From contig NZ_JAFFZN010000010.1 of the NCBI RefSeq assembly GCF_017676385.1, positions 144,838 to 208,837 on the forward strand: a stretch of DNA of 64,000 nucleotides, read 5' to 3'. A model generated the notes under the pieces. The model was not told the DNA's origin and ran no database searches. It saw only the letters and a list, made by a program, of their open reading frames with translations. Shown here one piece after another: positions 33,101-40,412 of the stretch. Source of the stretch: Streptomyces spirodelae (GTDB lineage: Bacteria; Actinomycetota; Actinomycetes; Streptomycetales; Streptomycetaceae). Each line of letters opens with the position of its first letter. The first letter of the stretch is position 1. Both the position numbers and the translations under genes were made by a program.

Positions 33101-34123
33101 TCAGTGCGTATGCGGGCCGGGGCGGTGTACGGGGCCGTGGATCTCCTCGCCGTGTGGAACGGGACGGTCTGCGGTCCGCCCTATCTGCAGCAGCCCTTCT
33201 TCGCTTTCGGCAGTGAGGTGATCGACCTGCAAGGTGGTGTGGGTGATGTCGTAGTCCTCCTTCAGCAGTTCTTCCAGGGTGCGGCGGATGGCGTGGCAGT
33301 CGCTGCCGGGGTCGACCAGGACGTGGGCCGAGAGGGCGGGCTGCCCGGAGGTGATTTCCCACAGGTGCAGGTCGTGGATCTCGGCCACGTGGCTCTGTTC
33401 GGCCATGTGGTCTCCGATGGCGTCGGGGTCGGTATCCGCGGGCGCTGCTTCGAGGACGACGCGGCCGGCGGCACGCAGCAGCCCGTATCCGGCTTTGACC
33501 ATGAGGAGGACCACCACGAGGCCGGCGATCGCGTCGGCCCGCAGAAAACCGGTCGTCAGCACGATCACACCGGCGATGGCGGTACCGATGAACGCGTACA
33601 GGTCATTGAGGATGTGCTGGAAAGCGCCCTCGACGTTCAGCGACGTGCGGTTGGCCTTGGAGATGCACCAGGTCGCCGCCAGGTTCACCACGATGCCCGC
33701 CAGCGCGGTGGCCACCACGAGGGCACCTTCGACCTCCGGCGGACTGATCAGCCGCCGTACGGACTCGTAGCCGAGCCAGAGCGCGAGCAGCAGCAGGGTG
33801 AGCCCGTTGGCCTGCGCCGAGAGAACTTCCGCGCGTTTGAGGCCATAGGTGTAACTGCCCCGTGCGGGCCGGGCGGCCAGCCGCGCCGCGGCCAACGCCA
33901 AGACGATGGACCCGGCGTCGGTGAGCATGTGCGCGGCGTCCGCCAGCAACGCCAGCGAGCCCGAGATGAGGCCGACGGCGACTTCCACGGCCATGAAGCA
34001 GCCGATCAGCGCCAGGGCGACGGTAAGCCAGCGCCGATCCGCACTCGCCGAGACACCGTGCGCGTGCCCGGTGTGATCGCCGTGCCCGGCTCTACCGTGG
34101 CGCACGTGATCGTGGTCGCTCAT
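33101..34123 (-). CDS. Cation diffusion facilitator (Zn2+/Cd2+/Co2+ exporter, CzcD-like)
   Basis: A 340-residue, six-helix H+/metal antiporter of the CDF family. The N-terminus is His-rich (HDH, HGDHTGHAHG) and acts as a metal-binding lead. The transport site HxxxD pairs are in LLADAAHMLTDAGS (helix 2) and FQHILNDLYAFIG (helix 5), the Zn/Cd type. The C-terminal cytoplasmic ferredoxin-like domain (DLHLWEITSGQPALSAHVLV, THTTLQVDH) is complete, and the tail is again His-containing. No adjacent metal regulator is visible. GC content and codon use match neighbours. Confidence 0.95.
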   Translation of the reverse strand: MSDHDHVRHGRAGHGDHTGHAHGVSASADRRWLTVALALIGCFMAVEVAVGLISGSLALLADAAHMLTDAGSIVLALAAARLAARPARGSYTYGLKRAEVLSAQANGLTLLLLALWLGYESVRRLISPPEVEGALVVATALAGIVVNLAATWCISKANRTSLNVEGAFQHILNDLYAFIGTAIAGVIVLTTGFLRADAIAGLVVVLLMVKAGYGLLRAAGRVVLEAAPADTDPDAIGDHMAEQSHVAEIHDLHLWEITSGQPALSAHVLVDPGSDCHAIRRTLEELLKEDYDITHTTLQVDHLTAESEEGLLQIGRTADRPVPHGEEIHGPVHRPGPHTH

Positions 34124-34437
34124 CGGTGAGCCCTCCGGGGACGGGTACGGTCACGGACAGTGAAGACCACTTGGGCCGCGGACGCAAAGCCTGCACCGGT
34201 GACCGTTGTCAATACCACCTGGCCACGCCGTGTCCTGCCCGAATGATGTCGGCAGACTGGTGGCCTCAAGCCCGGCCCGGACCAGGCGCCTCATGTCGGA
34301 ACGAGCTGCACGGCGGGCCGGGCCAGCCGTCCGGTGCGGGCCAGGACGGCGCCCGCGTCCGCACAGCCCAGCCCAGCCTCGCCAGGGCCGGAGGACGCCG
34401 ACTGCCCCGCCCAGGGGGGCGGGGCTGTCAGTTGGCA

Positions 34438-34605
34438 GTGGTATGGGCACACTACCCCGAACGCGGCTGTGGGGCCCCGGACTGCGACGGCGCTTTCATC
34501 GGCACCAGCCGAGCGGGGCGCCGTCGCTACTGCACATGCCCGATCTGTGTGGAAGTCACCGGACGTGGCCAACCACCGCGCCAGCGGCCGACAGGCACGC
34601 ATTGA
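34438..34605 (+). pseudogene. Remnant of a CGNR zinc-finger (ABATE-type) regulator
   Basis: A plus-strand frame gives ERGCGAPDCDGAF followed by GTSRAGRRRYC, the first half of a CGNR finger (CxxPDCxxxFxDxSRxGxRRWC). The second half, which should read CGNRxKxxxxRxR, appears one frame away as DVANHRASGRQAR, implying a frameshift near 34550. The N-terminal ABATE domain is missing. It looks like the broken 3' end of a regulator gene. Confidence 0.5.
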
Positions 34606-34612
34606 AGCCCCC

Positions 34613-34897
34613 TCAGCGGGGCCCGAAGCCTCCGTACGGCCGCAGCGGGATGATCCGGAACTCCGACATCTGCTCGCGGGCCAGCGGAAGCGCGTCCACA
34701 GCCGCCTGGGCCTCCTCCAACGACGCGGCCTCCAGCAGGAAGCAGGCACCCGGGCCGTCGGCACGCAGCCAGATCTGCCGGACCACGCCTTCCGCGTACA
34801 GCTTCCGGACCGTCTCGGTCTCCTCGGGCAGCACGGAGGCGAACTCCTCTTCGGAGTACTGGTCGCTGTAGCGCTGGGTCATCACCATGAACTGCAT
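34613..34897 (-). CDS. YCII/muconolactone-isomerase-like small protein
   Basis: A 94-residue protein with the ferredoxin-like YCII-related fold: MQFMVMTQRYSDQYSEEEFASVLPEETETVRKLYAEGVVRQIW, then ACFLLEAASLEEAQAAVDALPLAREQMSEFRIIPLRPYGGF, which matches the muconolactone delta-isomerase-like subgroup. Function of these stand-alone proteins is generally unknown; binding or isomerising small aromatic or lactone compounds is possible. It lies downstream of the WGR-propeller gene on the same strand. Confidence 0.75.
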   Translation of the reverse strand: MQFMVMTQRYSDQYSEEEFASVLPEETETVRKLYAEGVVRQIWLRADGPGACFLLEAASLEEAQAAVDALPLAREQMSEFRIIPLRPYGGFGPR

Positions 34898-34973
34898 ATG
34901 ACGTACCCTATGCCGCCGCCGACTTCGGCCTCGGCCGACGGGCAAGCGCCGGGTGATCTCGCTGAGCGCGGGG

Positions 34974-36425
34974 TCACAGTAGCCGCCGGATGGTGCCGCG
35001 GACGCGGTAGAAGCCGCCAGCCGCCGGGTGGAGGGCGTCCACGGCGTAGCGGGCGCCGGGCTGTCGTATCGCGCGGGGGAACTGGACGTTCCATGAGGCG
35101 TCATAGCCCTCGGAGACGGCGTGCACGCGCAGGCGGCCATCCTCCTGGACGCATTCGAGAACGATGGTGCCTGCGGGGGCATGGGCGAGGGTGGTGACGG
35201 CGGCCGGGGCCGTGGCCGGGGTGTAGGTGGGCATCGCCGCGGCGAGCTTGACGTCGCGGGCCACCGGCACCGTGCCCTGCTGTGCCGCGGCGATGGCCCT
35301 CTCCCCCGCGTCGACGCACACCAGTTGGCCATCTGTGGTCACCAGATAGAGCCGCTGGTCACGGTATTGCATCGACAGTGCTGAGCCGCTGCCTGTGCCG
35401 AGCTTCCACAGGCGTGTGCCGTCCCGGTCGAAGCAGTAGACGGAAGAGGCCGCGTCCCCGGCGAAGACGTACTGCCCGCCGGGCGAGGTGGCACAGGAGT
35501 AAACAGTGCCGTCGCAGGCGTAGGTGGCCTCGATCGCGCCTGTGGCCTTCGCCAGTCGCTGGACCACGCGATGGGTGGTGCCGGCGTATACGGCGTCGTC
35601 CTCCTGCCAGCCGAACAGGACGCCACCTCGCGTGGATGCGTGCCACAACTCGCCGCCGCCGTCGGGGGCGTAGGCGGTTACGCCACGGTGGTGGCCGTGG
35701 TAGACGGCGCGGTCGTCGGCACGGACCATCCAGGCGTGCTCGCCCCGGCTGCGACGGGCCCACTGGTGTTCGTCCTCGTGGTCGATGACAGTGAGCCGGC
35801 CCTCGCGGTCCGAGACGTTCAGGATGCCCTCGTGGATGTCCAGCCAGAAGATGTCGACGTCAGCCGCGATGTCGTAGGCCGCGAACGGCAGCTTCGAGGA
35901 CAGGTCGTAGACACTGCCGTCGTCGCAGCCGGCGTAGACCCAGAAGTCGTCGGCGACCAGGCACTTGACGCCGTCCGGCAGGCCGAAGCGCGCCAGGACG
36001 GCACCGTCGTGGTCGAGGGTGTAGACGTCGCCCGCCTGGTTGCCGATCCAGCAGTGCTCGTCGTCGACATGGATGCCGAACGCCGAGGAGCCGGTGGCGA
36101 ACCGCCACAGCACGGGCGCCGCGGCACGCGCGGTCGACGGAGCCGAGGACACCTGGCGTCGGGTCACCGGACGCGGGGCACGCTGCCCGGCAATGGCGGG
36201 GGCGTACCCCTTTCGAACCTTCTCCCCGACCTTCTTCGCGGCAGCCGTGCGTGCTTTGGCTGCCGTGGGGAACGTCGTCGTCTGGGTCTGTCCGGCGGCG
36301 CCTATCCGTCCGTATCGCACCGTCACCGCTTGGCCGTCGACGGTCACTTCGTAGAACTTGTGAGCGCCACCGCCTTCCTGCGACAGCTCCAGGTACGTCG
36401 TCGACACGGTGGACGCTGCAGACAT
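34974..36425 (-). CDS. WGR-domain plus beta-propeller protein
   Basis: A 483-residue cytosolic protein. Residues 8-75 are a WGR domain (TYLELSQEGGGAHKFYEVTVDGQAVTVRYGRIGAAGQTQTTTFPTAAKARTAAAKKVGEKVRKGY), a nucleic-acid-associated module known from PARPs and MolR. From about 105 a PQQ/WD40-like propeller follows, with repeats such as HCWIGNQAGDVYTLDHDGAVLARF, FWVYAGCDDGSVYDLSSK and YVFAGDAASSVYCFDRDGTRLWKLGTGSG. ATG 36425 is favoured by GGGGAGGGG upstream. The WGR-propeller combination suggests a DNA-associated sensor or scaffold; no function is assigned. Confidence 0.8.
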   Translation of the reverse strand: MSAASTVSTTYLELSQEGGGAHKFYEVTVDGQAVTVRYGRIGAAGQTQTTTFPTAAKARTAAAKKVGEKVRKGYAPAIAGQRAPRPVTRRQVSSAPSTARAAAPVLWRFATGSSAFGIHVDDEHCWIGNQAGDVYTLDHDGAVLARFGLPDGVKCLVADDFWVYAGCDDGSVYDLSSKLPFAAYDIAADVDIFWLDIHEGILNVSDREGRLTVIDHEDEHQWARRSRGEHAWMVRADDRAVYHGHHRGVTAYAPDGGGELWHASTRGGVLFGWQEDDAVYAGTTHRVVQRLAKATGAIEATYACDGTVYSCATSPGGQYVFAGDAASSVYCFDRDGTRLWKLGTGSGSALSMQYRDQRLYLVTTDGQLVCVDAGERAIAAAQQGTVPVARDVKLAAAMPTYTPATAPAAVTTLAHAPAGTIVLECVQEDGRLRVHAVSEGYDASWNVQFPRAIRQPGARYAVDALHPAAGGFYRVRGTIRRLL

Positions 36426-36653
36426 GGCAGACCCCTCCCCAGGACGGACCCGCGGCCTGTCCGGCGGGTCCCACTGTCTGAACGGTAGGAGAGGCCACTG
36501 ACAGTCACCCGGCATCACCACCCCGGCCGTCCGAACCTGGGAGCAGGGCATCTTGGCCCAGGACCCCGTCGACACCCGCACCAACCCGAGCTTTGCCGAA
36601 CACGCAATCGGTCACTCACTCCATCGGGTGCTCGTTTCTGATATTGCTGCGGA

Positions 36654-36682
36654 TTAACCGTGTGCACACGGATGCTTACGGT
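36654..36682 (+). promoter_or_regulatory. Likely sigma-70-type promoter of the 19-residue peptide gene
   Basis: TTAACC (36654-36659) and TACGGT (36677-36682) are 17 bp apart, a good match to the actinobacterial TTGACN/TANNNT pattern. Transcription from here would give about 95 nt of leader before the small reading frame. Confidence 0.5.
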
Positions 36683-36784
36683 ACGCAAGCGACGGGCTGC
36701 AGACCACGCGAGCGTCGCCCGGCCGCATGTCCTACACCGGCCGGGTGAACGAGTCCCACGAAACACGCAAGGAGAAGCACCACT

Positions 36785-36844
36785 ATGAACGTCCTCACGA
36801 ACCTGCTGGCCGACGTCGTCAACTTCCTCGGCTGGCTCGTCTGA
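36785..36844 (+). CDS. 19-residue amphipathic peptide gene
   Basis: ATG to TGA encodes MNVLTNLLADVVNFLGWLV. An AAGGAGA ribosome site lies 9-10 nt upstream, a promoter about 100 nt upstream, and a 15-bp terminator stem begins 11 nt after the stop, so this is a self-contained transcription unit. Polar residues (N2, T5, N6, D10, N13, G16) recur every 3-4 positions among Leu/Val/Phe/Trp, predicting an amphipathic, membrane-seeking helix with net charge near -1. It could be a signalling or membrane-active peptide, a type I toxin-like peptide, or a leader. Nothing nearby names its role. Confidence 0.6.
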   Translation: MNVLTNLLADVVNFLGWLV

Positions 36845-36855
36845 CGTATGTACCG

Positions 36856-36894
36856 CGGCGCCGTCCCTCCTCGTCCCACGGAGGGGCGGCGCCG
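36856..36894 (+). terminator. Strong terminator after the 19-residue peptide gene
   Basis: CGGCGCCGTCCCTCC (36856-36870) pairs with GGAGGGGCGGCGCCG (36880-36894) with a single mismatch and a 9-nt loop, 11 nt after the peptide stop codon. Confidence 0.75.
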
Positions 36895-37029
36895 CCCCGC
36901 GTGCTGGAGGTGTAACGGCGGCTCGGCCCTTGGCCGACATGGCCACCTGCATGCGAGCGGTTCGACCGCGGGCTGCGGCACCGAGGTCAGCCTTCAGCCC
37001 TTGCCTTCCGCCCAGTGCGAGAGCCCCGC

Positions 37030-38466
37030 CTACCGCGCGGCGGTCGGGGCTCCGGAACGCGGATCGACCGGTGTGAGCACACCCAGGCGGTCCTCCACCT
37101 CCTGTGCTGCGGCCAGGCACAGGTCCTCGCGAAACGCGCGACCGACGATCTGCACGCCGGCCGGCAGCCCATCGGTCACTCCGGTCGGTACGGCGACCCC
37201 GGGAACGCCCACGAAGCTGGTCACCGTGCACAGGCGCATGCCCGCGCCGACCCGTTCCCGTCCCACTCTGTCGCGGGACTCCAGCCCGGGCTCGACGGGC
37301 GGTTCGGTGAACACCGGTCCGAGCAGCAGCGGGTACTCATCGAGGAACTCCGCCCAGGAACGACGGATGCCCAGCCAGGCCCCCATCAACTTCATGAACT
37401 CCGCAGCAGTGGCGGGCGGAGTCTTCTCCATGGCCATCTCGACGTAGCGGTCTCCGCCCTCGCCGAGCAGTGTCCGCACGACCGGCCAGGTCTCGGCGAA
37501 CTCGGTGACGGTGATCCGGCCGTATGTCTCGAGTGCCTCCTCCAGTCGCGGAACGTCCTCCACCTCCCGCACGTCGTATCCCGCGTCGCGCATCGCGTCG
37601 GCCGCCGCCGCCACAGCGCCGCGGACCGCCGGGTGAACGCCGTGGCCACCGGGGTCGGCAACGACTGCGACCTTCAGCGGCCCCGGGAGCTCCGGGCCAT
37701 CGACAGGCACGGGTACGGCCCGCGGGTCCTGCGGGTCCGTCCCGGCCAGCACCTCGTACGCCAGGCGCAGGTCGGTGACGCTGCGGGCCAGCGGCCCGTC
37801 GGTGACCAGCATCTGCGAGGCCGGTCCCGGGTCGTCCGGGCCGAGGACGCGGTGGTCGGCGGGGAACCGTCCGGAGGTGGGTTTCAGCCCTGCCACGCCG
37901 CAGAAGGAAGCAGGAATCCGTACGGACCCGCCGGAGTCGTTGCCGAGTCCGAGCGCGGCCATGCCGGTGGCGACGGCCACCCCGTCGCCACCGCTGCTGC
38001 CTCCGGGGGTCCGGCTCGGGTCCCAAGGGTTGACGGTGTCGCCGAACAGCTCGCTGCGGGAGTGCATTCCCGCCAGGATCAGGGTGGGCATATTGCTGTG
38101 CCCGATCGGTATGGCTCCGGCCGCACGCAGGCGCGCCACAGGGATTGCGTCGGCCGGTGCGACCAGGTCGCGGAACCGCTCTGCCCCGAAGGTGGTCGGC
38201 ACGCCTTCGATCGCGGTGGACTCCTTGACCGTGAACGGCACACCGGCCAGCGGCCCGAGCTCTTGCCCCGTGGCACGCCGCCGGTCCGTCTGTGCGGCGG
38301 CCTCGCGAGCGCGCTGAGCCAACAGCTGTGTGACGGCGTTGACCCGCGGGTTGGCCTCAGCGATGCGGTCCAGGTGGCTGTCGACCAGTTCGACCGCCGA
38401 TATCTGTCCGCTTCGCACGGCCTCCGCCTGGGCGGCGGCCGTCAGCTTCCACAGAGCCTCTTGCAT
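37030..38466 (-). CDS. Amidase-signature hydrolase
   Basis: A 478-residue enzyme of the amidase signature family, hydrolysing C-N bonds with a Ser-cisSer-Lys triad. The catalytic Lys is in GVPFTVKESTAIEG; the Gly/Ser-rich signature GGSSGGDGVAVATGMAALGLGNDSGGSVRIPASFCG contains both serines. ATG 38466 follows GAGGATC; a GTG three codons upstream is an alternative. Length is standard. It is divergent from a TetR regulator with a perfect palindrome between them, so it is probably induced by its substrate. A second amidase/TetR pair with a related operator lies at 58.4-60.6 kb. Confidence 0.92.
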   Translation of the reverse strand: MQEALWKLTAAAQAEAVRSGQISAVELVDSHLDRIAEANPRVNAVTQLLAQRAREAAAQTDRRRATGQELGPLAGVPFTVKESTAIEGVPTTFGAERFRDLVAPADAIPVARLRAAGAIPIGHSNMPTLILAGMHSRSELFGDTVNPWDPSRTPGGSSGGDGVAVATGMAALGLGNDSGGSVRIPASFCGVAGLKPTSGRFPADHRVLGPDDPGPASQMLVTDGPLARSVTDLRLAYEVLAGTDPQDPRAVPVPVDGPELPGPLKVAVVADPGGHGVHPAVRGAVAAAADAMRDAGYDVREVEDVPRLEEALETYGRITVTEFAETWPVVRTLLGEGGDRYVEMAMEKTPPATAAEFMKLMGAWLGIRRSWAEFLDEYPLLLGPVFTEPPVEPGLESRDRVGRERVGAGMRLCTVTSFVGVPGVAVPTGVTDGLPAGVQIVGRAFREDLCLAAAQEVEDRLGVLTPVDPRSGAPTAAR

Positions 38467-38525
38467 GATCCTCACAACTCCCCGTCCAGGTGTCGACGCG
38501 CTGGTTCGCAACCCTACACGGGAAA

Positions 38526-38541
38526 CGATACGGTCGTATCG
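38526..38541. promoter_or_regulatory. Operator between amidase and TetR genes
   Basis: CGATACG (38526-38532), GT, CGTATCG (38535-38541): a perfect 7-2-7 palindrome in the divergent promoter. It resembles the GATACC...GGTATC operator of the second amidase/TetR pair at 59862-59877. Confidence 0.75.
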
Positions 38542-38594
38542 CAACCGACTCGCTGTGCTGGAAGAAGGACTGGAAGAAAGAAAGAGGGCCAGGC

Positions 38595-39230
38595 ATGCCC
38601 AAGCAGGTGGACTACGAAGGCCGACGCCGCCAGATCGCCGAGGCCGTCTGCCTACTCGCCGACGAACACGGCCCGGAGGGAGTGACCATGCGCGATGTCG
38701 CCGCCCGGGCACAGGTCTCCCTGGGTGCCGTTCAGCGCTGCTTCAGCAGCAAGGAAGAGATGCTGCTGTTCGCCATCGACCACGTCGGCGAACGCATCAC
38801 CGAGCGCGCGCGGGCCCGCCTGGCCGGCAGCCCGGCCCAGTCGGCCGCCACAGCTCTGGGGCACGCAGCCACTGAAATCGCCCTGCTCCGCGAGGAAAAC
38901 CGCGCCGAAGCACGGATCTGGCTCGCATTCGTCGCCAAGGCCGCCGTCAACGAACAGCTCGCCGCCCCGCTGAGAACCAGCTACGCGTCCCTCCACGATC
39001 TCCTCGCCCGCCTCATCACGGAGGCAGCCGGAAGCGCCCCGGACGATGAAGTCGCCGCGCCACCCGATCCGCAGCGCGAGGCTCGCACCCTGCTCGCCCT
39101 CGCCGACGGCCTCACCAGCCACGTACTCATGGGCCACCTGCCCACGCAGGAAGCCGAAGACGTCCTGCACGCGCACCTGGTCGGCCTGTGGGAACGCCTC
39201 GGCACCACCGGCCCTCGGCACGCCGTCTGA
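38595..39230 (+). CDS. TetR-family repressor of the amidase
   Basis: A 211-residue regulator. The helix-turn-helix is GRRRQIAEAVCLLADEHGPEGVTMRDVAARAQVSLGAVQRCFSSKEEMLLFAIDHV; the recognition helix SLGAVQRCFSSKEEM is of the BetI/AcnR-like branch. The C-terminal domain (about 75-205) is helical and Ala/Glu-rich. ATG 38595 was chosen because family homology starts right after it; upstream frame crosses the operator. It should bind 38526-38541 and control both itself and the divergent amidase. Confidence 0.92.
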   Translation: MPKQVDYEGRRRQIAEAVCLLADEHGPEGVTMRDVAARAQVSLGAVQRCFSSKEEMLLFAIDHVGERITERARARLAGSPAQSAATALGHAATEIALLREENRAEARIWLAFVAKAAVNEQLAAPLRTSYASLHDLLARLITEAAGSAPDDEVAAPPDPQREARTLLALADGLTSHVLMGHLPTQEAEDVLHAHLVGLWERLGTTGPRHAV

Positions 39231-39588
39231 CACCTGCGGCGCTGACCCCGGGTGGACACAGCGTCACGGTGGCCGAGGCGACCGCGCCCTTCGACGCCAT
39301 CCAGGCGCGCTCGCAAGAGTTCCGCAACCATGCGGTCGATGTGTCACTGGCCGCCACTTCGCGGAGCGCCGCGGTGCAACGCCCGTGAGCAGTCCGGAAC
39401 TCCGCGGTCCGAGCCCGGCCTTGCCGACGCGCTCGCCGCGTACACAGCTGTATCCGATGAACTCCGATCACTCTTACCGTCTGTCCCGGCCCTGCCGACC
39501 CGCGGCACGACATCCGGAGCAACGCCGCCCACAGCGCAGCCATCACCGCGTCGGTCCACCGCGCCGATGGTTCGCACACCTGCGGGGT
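39231..39588. other. Convergent intergenic region without a supported gene
   Basis: About 360 bases. A plus-strand frame contains TVAEATAPFDAIQARSQEFRNHAVD before a stop at 39388, which looks protein-like but has no start or known family. No clear terminator stem was found. Confidence 0.3.
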
Positions 39589-40110
39589 TCAACGGAGAGA
39601 GGTGTCGAGAGCAGCCATGAGCTGCGCAGCGCGGCTCTTACCGCTGGGCGCCAGAGGGTACCGCTGGAGAACACCGATCAGGGCCGGTGTGGCTCGCTCA
39701 CGGGCCTCTTCGAGCGCCCTGTTCCCGGCGCTGGGATCCTCGCCTGCGTCGATTTCGGCGATGCGTGCCGCATTCGCAGCAGCGCGCAGGATGTGGCCCA
39801 CCTGGTGAGCCTTCGCGATCGGGTGCAGATATGCGGCAGATGCGGCGTCGCCGGCGGCTTGCGCAGCGAGACGCCCGGTTTCGGTGGCGGCCTCCTTCGC
39901 CGCTCGATGCGCGTCCATCGACGTGACGCGCTGAAGTTTGGTCCTGGGCGCACCGTTGACGAAGTCCCATGCCGCATCGATGGCCGCCCGCGGTCGGGTG
40001 TCACCGGGGTTGGCGTCTTCGAATACCGGGAGAACACCCTGCGCTGTCTCGGCGACGTAGCGTGCCACGACTCGCAATTCGTCCATGGACAGTTCGAAGT
40101 CACCGTTCAC
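39589..40110 (-). CDS. Imm5-like putative immunity protein
   Basis: A 173-residue helical protein of the actinobacterial 'putative immunity protein' (Imm-5-like) group: LSMDELRVVARYVAETAQGVLPVFEDANPGDTRPRAAIDAAWDFVNGAPRTKLQRV, followed by an Ala-rich helix and AAYLHPIAKAHQVGHILRAAANAARIAEI. The segments RPRAAIDAAW and YLHPxAKAxQVxHILxAAAxAAR are those I associate with the family. Such proteins are thought to neutralise polymorphic or contact-dependent toxins. No toxin or secretion gene is adjacent, so it is an orphan. The start is uncertain: GTG 40110 gives the usual short lead before MDEL; ATG 40086 is the alternative. Confidence 0.7.
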   Translation of the reverse strand: MNGDFELSMDELRVVARYVAETAQGVLPVFEDANPGDTRPRAAIDAAWDFVNGAPRTKLQRVTSMDAHRAAKEAATETGRLAAQAAGDAASAAYLHPIAKAHQVGHILRAAANAARIAEIDAGEDPSAGNRALEEARERATPALIGVLQRYPLAPSGKSRAAQLMAALDTSLR

Positions 40111-40412
40111 ACTCGTCACGGAGGCGATCGTCGCCCATGGACGGCGGAGGCGATCGTCGCACGCTTGCAACAAGGCGCAGCAAACCGCACATCGCTCCTG
40201 GTTCGACCTACGATTCAGGCAGCGTCGCATGCTGCCTGAGGGGGGCGGGCGGCGACGGGGACGTCGTCGGTCGGCTGCGAGCCCGTCGTCGACGGTCAGT
40301 CCGTCTTTGGGTTTCCCGGAGACGGACGGTGGTGCCGACCCCGGAACCGGTCAGCGGCCCTCCGGCATGGCAAGATCGTCGAGGGGCGGACGGTCGAGAT
40401 CGGGGACTCAGG

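Noticed and set aside
36727..36915. A 62-codon plus-strand frame overlapping the 19-residue peptide gene
   Set aside because: It runs through the terminator stem, has no ribosome site and its translation is Arg/His/Pro-rich shadow sequence.
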